Below are positions 45,919 through 57,472 of a DNA stretch of 64,000 nt, piece after piece. The stretch is from Lepas anatifera (lineage: Eukaryota > Arthropoda > Thecostraca > Lepadidae). The position numbers and the translations under genes were made by a program. Under the pieces are notes generated by a model. That model saw only the letters and a list, made by a program, of their open reading frames with translations, ran no database searches and was not told the DNA's origin. The stretch is from contig JAOTON010001030.1 in NCBI GenBank assembly GCA_034440635.1, positions 1,552,885 to 1,616,884 on the forward strand. Direction: 5' to 3'. How positions within the stretch are numbered: position 1 is the stretch's first letter; each line of letters opens with the position of its first letter.

Positions 45919-46676
45919 GTTAACCCGCGCCCCGGTGGGCCTCCGGGTCACCTTCGCCCTGGTGGGGGTGTTGAACACCCCCTCTCGAACTCGGCCCCTA
46001 TGCAGGATAGCGAAAAAACGCGAACCCTGATGGATAGCTCATACAAATTCATGAAGACACTATATCCGTCACTTTTTGGCTCAGGTCAACATTGAGGTCA
46101 TGACAGGTCAAAGAAGTTGGCATTTTGAGCAAAGCTGTTGGACTCTAGCGTCTGACAGCGTTGAGTTAGAATAATTTTGTAGGCATTGTTTGCTCTCTCT
46201 CGTCACGGCGAATCGAATGATGTATAATATGAGCATACTAGGTCAAAACACAAATCACCTGACCTCAGGACATTGAAGTATTATCACCTTTATCTACACA
46301 AATACAGTCCATTTTCTGTTTTCCTCTGAATTTCCAATGGAGAGGTCATGGTCCGTATTTGACCTTATGTCATCGATATGAAAAATCCCGGAACTTTTTG
46401 GAGAGCTCGGTGGGGCCATTATGTGTTATAAGTTTCAATCCGATACATTCACCCATTTCCTACTTATGCCACCTTCAACATGTTTTGAGGTAAGGTTACT
46501 TGACCTGCACTGATGACCTGACCTGAGATGACCCAAGCTTAAAATTTTGGGGAGACTTGCGAAATCAATCAAGAATAAGCTGTGCCACGTACGGTGGCGC
46601 TTCGCGTCGCCGTTTTTTTTCTTGCCGCCCGAAAAATCTGAGGGGGTGTTCAAACAGCCCCCACTGGGGCGGGGGT
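45919..46676 (+). mobile_element. Family B TIR element, most complete copy
   Basis: It starts TTAACCCGCGCCCCGGTGGG and ends CCCACTGGGGCGGGGGTCAA, imperfect inverted repeats related to the family A ends. The interior is rich in AGGTCA half-sites and has no gene. Confidence 0.75.
46095..46110 (+). promoter_or_regulatory. DR4 direct repeat of AGGTCA in family B
   Basis: AGGTCA-TGAC-AGGTCA. The spacing equals that in family A, but the spacer sequence differs. Confidence 0.5.
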
Positions 46677-48335
46677 CAAAGAGGTAATTAGTTTCATATC
46701 TCCTTTAAAAAATTGGGAAACATAGCTTTGAATGTATCTAAAATACATCTCAGCAGTGGTAAAAAGTGAATGTATCTCTTTGGCGTTTATTTTATTGATG
46801 CACAGGAACCCACTGTTAGTAAAGACATTTTGGGACCCGGGGAGACTGCATGGGGACTATTTTGTCCCCAATCGGTGATCAAAATTATCTTCATAAGCCT
46901 TAAACAGTTTGTAGAAGACCAACGAATATTTAGAATAGGCCCGTCTCGTTCAATGGGCCTACGTTTGTCATTGGGGATTAGATTTCTACAGGACATGTCA
47001 GATCAAATCCCGATACACTTTGGGAAGCCCCATGATGGTTACATGGACTACTGATTTTGTTTATATGATGATGATTAGCACACAGGGCCTTCACTAGCCA
47101 TAAGGGTCTAATAAACCACTAGGTCAGAGCAATGATCCCAGTTCCCTTCAATCTGAGCTAGCCAGCCAAGAAGGATCTATGACTTAAGTTCATGGACTTT
47201 GGCTTACTTCAAGACCCCAGTTATTGTAAACCTTTCTAAGGCTATATTCTATATTCCCTCCTAAGACTTGACTGAGAGAAGCAACTTGCCGTATTCAATG
47301 TGGTACTTTGACCACCTTCCGTGCGTAGCCACGCTCGACGTAGAACAAGCGTACCCTGGATGCAAAGGGACCAGTACCGACCTAGCCTACGCAGAATAAC
47401 AGCATACCGATCTAAGGTGCGCTGTACGATCACAATGCTGATTTGACCCCACCTGCGCAGTGCGGGCGCATGCTAGAAATCAGAATAAAATATCGACGTG
47501 CGTGCGCCCATTCTTATGTACTCTTGGCATAATGATACGGCCCCTGGCGACCCTAAGGCAAGCAGAGGCCCAGTTTAGGGATACTCCACATCAGAGATCA
47601 ACTCGGGAAATATGTTTAACTGGCAAATTAGATCCTAATGGATTTAAGGGTCCCACCAGTCCCACTCACAGCAGTCAAAGACCGTCATGGATGGTTCCCC
47701 GCCTGGATGCAGGGGGCCCAGCGACCTCCCGATTAGACCTCAGGTCACCTCATGACCTTCCACAAGAATATGACAGGCCTTACTGGTCACGCAAAGACCT
47801 GTTGGTTCCGGAGTACCCTTTTTACAGACTGTGCGTTCAGTTCCAAATATATATTTACGATACAGAGTGCTCTTATGGTTACCGAGGGTATCGCCCTGTC
47901 CGACAAAAAGACGTGCTGGCAAGACATGGCCCGGACTGCGACCGAAAGATCTGTTAGTTACAGAGATCCCTGTTGACCTAAGATTGCCCTATTGATAACG
48001 AGGAGACTCCTGGTCCCAAAGGACCTGCTGACCGTAGAGGGCCCTACTTGTCACAGCATCCCCCGCTGGCCGCAGAGGGCATTCTCGGTGGCAGACAGGA
48101 GGCTCTTCTGACTGCATTGGGCCCTGCCGACCACGGAATAACGTGCTGGTCATGCTTGTCACAGAGGGCCCTGTTGAAAACAGGTGAACCACCTGATAAA
48201 AGAGTGTTCTTTTGCCCCTAGGCGCCCCTGACGGTCACATATAGGGCGTCGCTTGCCGCAGAGAGTCACGCTTGTAACAGCAAGTCATGCTGGTCCCTGA
48301 GGTTTACTGTTGGTCATAGATTGGCGTAGCCCGGC
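46677..48335. other. Diverged AGGGCCC-rich DNA
   Basis: Scattered CAGAGGGCCCTGCTGACC-like words (47100-48300) resemble the 40768-43150 array. GGCGTAGCCCGG at 48322 could be the opposite hAT-like end. No gene seen. Confidence 0.45.
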
Positions 48336-48925
48336 TGCCCTTCGCGCGATCTTTTCCCTTCGAGTGCCTTTCATGCGACTGCGCTAGTCGCCCCACCCCT
48401 TTGCTACGTTTCTGTTGCTCCCTACTTTAGTTTCATCACCCAATCAACTCTCCTTCCCCGATCACCAAGGCATTTTCCAGCTCTATCAAACCGGCCGCAA
48501 ACTCAACCTATCCAAGGTGATGATGTTAGAGATCGCGCATGACCAACACTGACCGAGCTTATCTATCACTGATCAACAACCGAGAGGGCTGGGTACATGG
48601 ACGATCCAGGATTTCGATAATCGGAAGCGAAGTCTCCGGGGGCGGTCAGACTACCATTTGTGTTCAGCCTTTGGTATCATGGATCTTTGTGATACTAATT
48701 TTGCGTATTTGTGATGCCATTTGAAAAAGTGCCGATTAAAAAAACACGTTGCCAAGAAAAGGAAGAATTTCTCAAAGTCCCTCTAGTTAAGCAAGCAACA
48801 ATGAAACAGGGCACCTTCTACCTGGATTACGTTTTGAAGCAGACTTTGCGCAGAGACGGCCTTCGGAGATTTTACGAAACCAGTCGTTGTAGTTTACCCT
48901 GTCTGCGCAGAGCGGATAGTGTTAA
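48336..48925. other. No confident gene
   Basis: A 91-codon frame (48711-48986), Lys/Arg/Leu-rich, overlaps the following tandem repeat. I do not recognise it. Confidence 0.35.
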
Positions 48926-49330
48926 ATCCCAGCCAGAGGTACAGGCTGGGAAAAAGTGTTTATTAATCATTGATCAGATTAACTAGCTCAAAGAGATGTT
49001 TTGATTTTAGGGGTACGTACTGGGGTTGGGGTTTTTGAAATATGCAACTAATTATTGATAATACTTTTCTGCAGCTAGACGTATAACCATTCAACACTTA
49101 ACGTTGGGCTAGAGGTACAGGCTGAGGAAAAGTATTTACCAATGATTGTTCACATTAACTAGCTATAAAAGTTGCTTTTGTTTAAGAGGCACATACTAAG
49201 GGCAAGGGTTGTTGAATAAGTATAATGTAAAATTTATAATGTTTTTTTACAGCCACACGTATACTCTTTCGACGCTTAACGTTGGGCCAGAGGAGCAGGC
49301 TGTGGGACATGGGTTTATCAATTACAAAAA
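48926..49330 (+). repeat. ~177-bp tandem repeat, 2.3 copies
   Basis: GAGGTACAGGCTG or a close variant occurs at 48936, 49112 and 49290. Each repeat has a T-rich stretch ending CAG before a TAACGTTGGGC segment, which looks like a 3' splice site. Confidence 0.85.
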
Positions 49331-50548
49331 AAGTTGACCTTGACCACTAGGTACAATCTTAACTAAATAATTCGAGGGAGGCTTTTATTGTAAAAATATA
49401 GCATCATCTTAAAGGGGAAAGTATGCAGTCTTTACACCGAATTAGTATCACGTCTACTAGTGCTTAATAGGTAGTTTTTGGTTAGCATTTTAGCTGCAGT
49501 CGACGGAAAAATAGTAAATAGGAATAACAGAAATCTTCAAATAACCGATTAAGGTACTTCAGCGAGTTTTTCACTGTTAATCAAAAGCTACTGTTTGGCT
49601 GAAATAATAGAAAAGACTGTCATAAATACTGCTCTAGGTTTGTCGTATTGTCGGCATTACTTTTAGGTTAGAGGTACCAATATGGTTGTTGTCACGACAT
49701 CCAATCTTATTTTTAACGATTCATTCTAAAAGGCATTTTTGTGTGAAGCTCAATTCGAGGTCTGGCTATACTAGGACTGAGAATTATTGATACTAACTCC
49801 ACGATTCTGATGAAGGGCTGTGCCCGAATATATAATCTTCAGTGTTTTTTACATTTCCGGATTCGAGGGGAGAGGCCAGGGAACATCTTAACAACTCATC
49901 ATCATGCTCCTCGCCGCAGCACTTCAAAACTTATCAACGTTTAAATCCATAATATTCTACATAAGGCGAAACTTTTTGCTGTTTACAAACTTGTGGGAGA
50001 GGACGCAACCGAAATTCTGCAGGTGCCTTCTGCCGAGCTCTCAATGTTTTTCTTACACAGATGTCGTGGGAATTTCGCATTGCTGTCTGGACACAGCCTT
50101 TCATTAGTGGCACTGCGAAAAAAACACCTCGGCAAAATAAGTAAATGATCGAAGTCAACAGCGTATTGGGTTATCAGTAGATCCGGAATGTTTTTTAAAA
50201 ACATTTAAGGGATATTGGTGTATGTGCTCAAAATCTGCTTCACAAAAAAAACATTATCTTTACCAGTCCCCTATTTTCCATCCTAGCATATTCTTGTCGC
50301 AAAAGACAACACAACCACATATCGGACGGGCACAAGACCACACATCGGATGGGCATGAATGCGCCCTGGGGGACCATGCGTGGTAACGGAGCAAAATGAC
50401 ACTGATCGATACCCAAAGCAAACATTAAAAGAACTCGGGGCAATTGTTACCACTCAAAGCTGAGAGCTGTCCATGTGCCATGGGAGTGTCATGTTGCAGT
50501 GGGATGCCCTGAGGCTGAAAAAGAGCGGCTAATCGTGAAATTGGGACA
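49331..50548. other. AT-rich DNA without a recognised gene
   Basis: Small frames only. The last ~100 bases lead into the satellite. Confidence 0.5.
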
Positions 50549-53500
50549 AATATATTGGCTCTATGGGGAGGCCCCTTCGATTTTCTAGCAGACGTGCATG
50601 TGCATTCCCCTATCGATGTCAGTTAATCTGGCTGAAAGACCCCCCTTTTGCATTGGTAAATGAGGCCCCTCAGGGGCCTCCGAATATTTCCATGCAGCAT
50701 ATTGGGTGCTCAGCGCATGTTCACCAGGTCATGATGCACATCATTTGAAAGCTCTCATTTACCCAAACACAGTCCGACAGTCAAATCTGACCTGGGGCCT
50801 CAGGGGTCTCGCTGAGGACCCTTTGAAAATATTGGCTCTATGGGGAGGCCCCTTTGATTTTCTAGCAGACGTGCATGTGCATTCCCCTATCGATGTCAGT
50901 TAATCTGGCTGAAAGACCCCCCTTTTGCATTGATAAATGAGGCCCCTCAGGGGTCTCCGAATATTTCCATGCAGCATATTGGGTGCTCAGCGCATGTTCA
51001 CCAGGTCATGACGCACATCATTTGAAAGCTCTCATTTACCCAAACACAGTCCGACAGTCAAATCTGACCTGGGGCCTCAGGGGTCTCGCTGAGGCCCCTT
51101 TGAATATATTGGCCCTATGGGGAGGCCCCTTCGATTTTCTAGCAGACGTGCATGTGCATTCCCCTATCGATGTCAGTTAATCTGGCTGAAACACCCCCCT
51201 TTGGCATTGGTAAATGAGGCCCCTCGGGGGCCTCCGAATATGTCCATGCAGCATATTGGGTGCTCAGCGCATGTTCACCAGGTCATGATGCACATCATTT
51301 GAAAGCTCTCATTTACCCAAACACAGTCCGACAGTCAAATCTGACCTGGGGCCTCAGGGGTCTCGCTGAGGCCCCTTTGAAAATATTGGCTCTATGGGGA
51401 GGCCCCTTCGATTTTCCAGCAGACGTGCATGTGCATTCCCCTATGGATGTCAGTTAATCTGGCTGAAAGACCCCCTTTTGCATTGATAAATGAGGCCCCT
51501 CAGGGGCCTCCGAATATTTCCATGCAGCATATTGGGTGCTCAGCGCATGTTCACCAGGTCATGACGCACATCATTTGAAAGCTCTCATTTACCCAAACAC
51601 AGTCCGACAGTCAAATCTGACCTGGGGCCTCAGGGGTCTCGCTGAGGCCCCTTTGAATATATTGGCTCTATAGGGAGGCCCTTCGATTTCCTAGCAGACG
51701 TGCATGTGCATTGCCCTATCGATGTCAGTTAATCTGGCTGAAAGACCACCCTTTTGCATTGGTAAATGAGGCCCCTCAGGGGCCTCCGAATATTTCCATG
51801 CAGCATATTGGGTGCTCAGCGCATGTTCACCAGGTCATGATGCACATCATTTGAAAGCTCTCATTTACCCAAACACAGTCCGACAGTCAAATCTGACCTG
51901 GGGCCTCAGGGGTCTCGCTGAGGACCCTTTGAAAATATTGGCTCTATGGGGAGGCCCCTTCGATTTTCTAGCAGACGTGCATGTGCATTCCCCTATCGAT
52001 GTCAGTTAATCTGGCTGAAAGACCCCCCTTTTGCATTGATAAATGAGGCCCCTCAGGGGCCTCCGAATATTTCCATGCAGCATATTGGGTGCTCAGCGCA
52101 TGTTCACCAGGTCATGACGCACATCATTTGAAAGCTCTCATTTACCCAAACACAGTCCGACAGTCAAATCTGACCTGGGGCCTCAGGGTCTCGCTGAGGC
52201 CCCTTTGAATATATTGGCTCTATGGGGAGGCCCCTTCGATTTTCCAGCAGACGTGCATGTGCATTGCCCTATCGATGTCAGTTAATCTGGCTGAAAGACC
52301 CCCCTTTTGCATTGATAAATGAGGCCCCTCAGGGGCCTCTGAATATTTCCATGCAGCATTTTGGGTGCTCAGCGCATGTTTACCAGGTCATGATGCACAT
52401 CATTTGAAAGCTCTCATTTACCCAAACACAGTCCGACAGTCAAATCTGACCTGGGGCCTCAGGGGTCTCGCTGAGGCCCCTTTGAATATATTGGCTCTAT
52501 GGGGAGGCCCCTTCGATTTTCCAGCAGACGTGCATGTGCATTGCCCTATCGATGTCAGTTAATCTGGCTGAAAGACCCCCTTTTGCATTGATAGAGAATG
52601 AGGCCCCTCAGGGGCCTCTGAATATTTCCATGCAGCATTTTGGGTGCTCAGCGCATGTTTACCAGGTCATGATGCACATCATTTGAAAGCTCTCATTTAC
52701 CCAAACACAGTCCGACAGTCAAATCTGACCTGGGGCCTCAGGGGTCTCGCTGAGGCCCCTTTGAAAATATTGGCTCTATGGGGAGGCCCCTTCGATTTTC
52801 CAGCAGACGTGCATGTGCATTCCCCTATCGATGTCAGTTAATCTGGCTGAAAGACCCCCTTTTGCATTGATAAATGAGGCCCCTCAGGGGCCTCCGAATA
52901 TTTCCATGCAGCATATTGGGTGCTCAGCGCATGTTCACCAGGTCATGATGCACATCATTTGAAAGCTCTCATTTACCCAAACACAGTCCGACAGTCAAAT
53001 CTGACCTGGGGCCTCAGGGGTCTCGCTGAGGCCCCTTTGAAAATATTGGCTCTATGGGGAGGCCCCTTCGATTTTCCAGCAGACGTGTATGTGCATTCCC
53101 CTATCGATATCAGTGAATCTGGCTGAAAGACCCCCTTTTGCATTGATAAATGAGGCCCCTCAGGGGCCTCCGAATATTTCCATGCAGCATATTGGGTGCT
53201 CAGCGCATGTTCACCAGGTCATGATGCACATCATTTGAAAGCTCTCATTTACCCAAACACAGTCCGACAGTCAAATCTGACCTGGGGCCTCAGGGGTCTC
53301 TCTGAGGCCCCTTTGAATATATTGGCTCTATGGGGAGGCCCCTTCGATTTTCTAGCAGACGTGCATGTGCATTCCCCTATCGATGTCAGTTAATCTGGCT
53401 GAAAGACCCCCCTTTTGCATTGATAAATGAGGCCCCTCAGGGGCCTCCGAATATTTCCATGCAGCATATTGGGTGCTAAGCACATGTTCACCAGGTCATG

Positions 53501-53940
53501 ATGCACATCATTTGAAAGCTCTCATTTACCCAAACACAGTCCGACAGTCAAATCTGACCTGGGGCCTCAGGGTCTCGCTGAGGACCCTTTGAAAATATTG
53601 GCTCTATGGGGAGGCCCCTTCGATTTTCCAGCAGACGTGCATATGCATTCCCCTATCGATGTCAGTGAATCTGGCTGAAAGACCCCCCTTTTGCATTGAT
53701 AAATGAGGCCCCTCAGGGGCCTCCGAATATTTCCATGCAGCATATTGGGTGCTCAGTGCATGTTTACCAGGTCATGATGCACATCATTTGAAAGCTCTCA
53801 TTTACCCAAACACAGTCCGAAAGTCAAATCTGACCTGGGGCCTCAGGGGTCTCGCTGAGGCCCCTTTGAAAATATTGGCTCTATGGGGAGGCCCTTCGAT
53901 TTTCCAGCAGACGTGCATGTGCATTCCCCTATCGATGTCA
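50549..53940 (+). repeat. ~276-bp satellite, direct arm, about 12 units
   Basis: The anchor TTCACCAGGTCATGA (or TTTACC) recurs about every 276-277 bp (50718, 50995, 51272, 51549, 51824 and so on to 53761). Units are highly similar. Each holds the palindrome GAGGCCCCTCAGGGGCCTC and a GGGGCCTCAG...CTGAGGCCCC hairpin. A recurring 65-codon frame reflects repeat homogeneity. Confidence 0.97.
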
Positions 53941-53945
53941 GGATG

Positions 53946-55765
53946 GGAATGCACATGCACGTCTGCTGGAAAATCGAAGGGCCTCCATAGAGCCAATATT
54001 TTCAAAGCGGCCCCAGCGAAACCCCTGAGGCCCCAGGTCAGATTTGACTTTCGTACTGTGTTTGGGCAATTGAGAGCTTTCGAATGATGTGCATCATGAC
54101 CTGGTGAGCATGCGCTGAGCACCCAATATGCTGCAGGAAAATATTTGAAGGCCCCTGAGGGGCCTCATTTATCAATGCAAAAGGGGGTCTTTCAGCCAGG
54201 TTAACTGACATCGTTAGGGGAATGCACATGCCCGTCTGCTGGAAAATCGAAGGGGCCTCCCCATAGAGCCAATATTTTCAAAGGGGCCTCAGCGAGACCC
54301 CTGAGGCCCCAGGTCAGATTTGACTGTCGGACTGTGTTTGGGTAATAGAGAGCTTTCAAATTATGTGCATCATGACCTGGTGAAAATGCGCTGAGCACCC
54401 AATATGCTGCATGGAAATATTCGGAGGCCCCTGACGGGCTCATTTATCAATGCAAAAGGGGGTCTTTCAGCCAGATTAACTGACATCGATAGGGGAATGC
54501 ACATGCACGTCTGCTGGAAAATCGAAGGGGCCTCCCCATAGAGCCGATATTTTCAAAGGGGCCTCAGCGAGACCCCTGAGGCCCCAGGTCAGATTTGACT
54601 GTCGGACTGTGTTTGGGTAAATGAGAGCTTTCAAATGATGTGCATCATGACCTGGTGAACATGCGCTGAGAACCCAATATGCTGCATGGAAATATTCGGA
54701 GGCCCCTGAGGGGCCTCATTTATCAATGCCAAAGGGGGTCTTTCAGCCAGACTAACTGACATCGCTAGGGGAATGCACATGCACGTCTGCTGGAGAATCC
54801 AAGGGGCCTCCCCATAGAGCCAATATTTTCAAAGGGGCCTCAGCGAGACCCTTGAGGCCCCAGGTCAGATTTGACTGTCGGACTGTGTTTGGGTAAATGA
54901 GAGCTTTCAAATGATGTGCGTCATGACCTGGTGAACATGCGCTGAGCACCCAATATGCTGCATGGAAATATTCGGAGGCCCCTGAGGGGCCTCATTTATC
55001 AATGCAAAAGGGGGGTCTTTCAGCCAGATTAACTGACATCGATAGGGGAATGCACATGCACGTCTGCTGGAAAATCGAAGGGGCCTCCCCATAGAGCCAA
55101 TATTTTCAAAGGGGCCTCAGCGAGACCCCTGAGGCCCCAGGTCAGATTTGACTGTCGGACTGTGTTTGGGTAAATGAGAGCTTTCAAATGATGTGCATCA
55201 TGACCTGGTGAACATGCGCTGAGCACCCAATATGCTGCATGGAAATATTCGGAGGCCCCTGAGGGGCCTCATTTATCAATGCAAAAGGGGGTCTTTCAGC
55301 CAGATTAACTGACATCGATAGGGGAATGCACATGCACGTCTGCTGGAAAATCGAAGGGGCCTCCCCATAGAGCCAATATTTTCAAAGGGGCCTCAGCGAG
55401 ACCCCTGAGGCCCCAGGTCAGATTTGACTGTCGGACTGTGTTTGGGTAAATGAGAGCTTTCAAATGATGTGCATCATGACCTGGTGAACATGCGCTGAGC
55501 ACCCAATATGCTGCATGGAAATATTCGGAGGCCCCTGAGGGGCCTCATTTATCAATGCAAAAGGGGGTCTTTCAGCCAGATTAACTGACATCGATAGGGG
55601 AATGCACATGCACGTCTGCTGGAAAATCGAAGGGGCCTCCCCATAGAGCCAATATTTTCAAAGTGGCCTCAGCGAGACCCCTGAGGCCCCAGGTCAGATT
55701 TGACTGTCGCACTGTGTTTGGGCAATTGAGAGCTTTAAAATGATGTGCATCATGACCTAGTTGAC
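53946..55765 (-). repeat. ~276-bp satellite, inverted arm, about 6.6 units
   Basis: The same unit in reverse orientation. The array turns over within about 16 bases (CTATCGATGTCAGGAT) between complementary copies of GGGAATGCACATGCACGTCT. Confidence 0.97.
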
Positions 55766-56214
55766 GCGACACTTGTCGGCGGAGCAGGCCTTATTCTCTG
55801 TCCTATGATAGTCGATTATGCCCTAAGGCTCTTTAGTTTTTCACCCCTGGCGCCGAAAATAGTGAATGCAAAATGGAAATTCTGCTGAATTACTGCACTT
55901 TAACATGCCCTCGATGTACACAGAAAATTTGAGGAAATTCGTAGGGGGCGTCGATCCCTGCTATATCCCTGCTATATCTCTGCCAAATCTCTGCTAACTT
56001 CCGGACGTACAACTTCCGGTACGTCTAAAAGATAAGGTTGGTCCAAGTTTCCTACCAAGAACCTACTAGCACCTGATGGTATATTGTTTAAATCTTGCCT
56101 AAAGCAAAATATTTACAATGTTTTCTTAAATTAATTGTACTAAAGAAGAATAATATAGACAAATCAAATATTGATTTTGTATTATAATGGTTCAATTGAA
56201 AATAGTATGTTTTT
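55766..56214. other. No recognised gene
   Basis: AT-rich flank of the satellite. It ends with a T-rich tract and CAG at 56220. Confidence 0.5.
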
Positions 56215-56511
56215 TTGCAGATCCAGTATATTCTAGGCGGGTATGATGCTAGTTTTGCCAGATTTGCTATTTGTGCGCAACTGAGGCATACCTTTATGCA
56301 TCTGATCTTTAGTGTGTTATTACGGAATTGTAATGAGTCACCGCCTGTGGTTGTGCGTCCTGTGGTGACTGTGAAAGTGGCAAATAATACTGATTGGTTG
56401 GAAAATTCACTTCGTATCAGGGGCTACATTTTCTTTGTCCTTAGAAGTCCGGTATTCATGAGCATAGGGCGCTGCTGCGCTGTTCTAGGGTGCAGAAATG
56501 TCGAGAACTAG
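56215..56511 (+). CDS. Unidentified 98-codon frame, exon-like
   Basis: A T-rich tract ending in TTTTTTTGCAG at 56220 precedes an open stretch of about 95 codons, as at a 3' splice site followed by an exon. The product is hydrophobic and Cys-containing (SFARFAICAQLRHTFMHLIF, later CCAVLGCRNVEN). It is not a family I recognise. The ATG at 56215 falls inside the splice-like tract, so it is unlikely to be a true start. The composition is more balanced than its AT-rich surroundings. It may be a terminal exon of a host gene or a chance frame. No partner exon is visible nearby. Confidence 0.2.
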   Translation: MQIQYILGGYDASFARFAICAQLRHTFMHLIFSVLLRNCNESPPVVVRPVVTVKVANNTDWLENSLRIRGYIFFVLRSPVFMSIGRCCAVLGCRNVEN

Positions 56512-56836
56512 GGCTGAAACACTTCGCTAGACCAAAATTGGAGAATGTGTGTTAAAATATATAAAACATTTAATATAGTTCTTGTAGGTATATGCCCATT
56601 AATGGGCACTGATTTCAAGACGCAGTCATAGCTTAAACTTCAGAACCTTGCATGTGATGTCAGGTGTGATGATAGGTTAAGCTTTGCAACCACAGAGTAT
56701 ACCTAATAGGAGAGAGTAGAGATCAAGTCCTTTATATTTTTTCAGGATTATTTTATTTCAGAACTGGTGACTTTGCATCAATACACCTATATTAGCATTG
56801 CACACATTACACACATATTACATGCACTGATACCAG

Positions 56837-57206
56837 GGCCCCAATGTGCAAAGTATGACATTTTTGACGAGATCTTGTCGGTGCGAGTGCCCTTGAAGAC
56901 AGGAGCAAGTGGTGTGAATTTGTCAACCTGGTGCAAATTTGTGAGACTGATGCGAGGAAAGTGACACTGAAAACCAAACAATGGCTAAATAGCTATAAAG
57001 ACATGGGAAGCAGCCTTATAAAAGTCCTCAACTAACTAACTAACTAACTAATAAGAGAGGTAGCATTGCATCGTATGGGTAGGAATGAGTGTATTTTTCT
57101 CCCTGGTATATGGCAGATTGGTGTGAATTTTTGGTGGCTGGTAGTGCAAGAATTTTAGATGGCTGGTGCATCTGACCTGTTGCCATACTTTGCAGACTGG
57201 CCAGGG
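56837..57206. mobile_element. ~370-bp MITE with CAGGGCCC ends
   Basis: The left end (CAGGGCCCCAATGTGCAAAG, then TATGACA) and the reverse of the right end (near 57164-57206: TCTGCAAAGTATGGCAACAG) are inverted repeats. The left end continues TTTTTGACGAGATCTTGTCGG, parallel to the GATTTCGACGAGATCTCGTT segment of the element at 34411. Confidence 0.7.
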
Positions 57207-57472
57207 CCTATGATTCTGAGTGGGTAGGTCTTAACAGTGCTGCACTAACAAGTATTAGAAGTTAATTGGTTGTTATTTGGCCTTCCCCATTGAACCCTGG
57301 ATGTAAGTGTAGAAATTTTAATGTGATAACTGAGGCGTTCAGGTATAGCCATCCACCAGAACTTATGGATAAACAAAAGCTGATCAGAAAATGTTCTCTT
57401 TACAATGTGGCCCACAACTTGTTTCCGCTCAAACAGTCAGGAAAATTATTTGTCAGAGTGAGCTGCTGCCTC

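Noticed and set aside
48711..48986. 91-codon basic frame as a gene
   Set aside because: It runs into a tandem repeat and has no recognised domain or splice support.
50549..55765. Regular repeats as a CRISPR array
   Set aside because: Units are ~276 bp with no unique spacers, in a eukaryotic context.
50706..55772. Recurring 65-codon frame in each satellite unit
   Set aside because: It is repeated because the units are homogenised. Small indels break it freely, and no start context or domain supports a protein.
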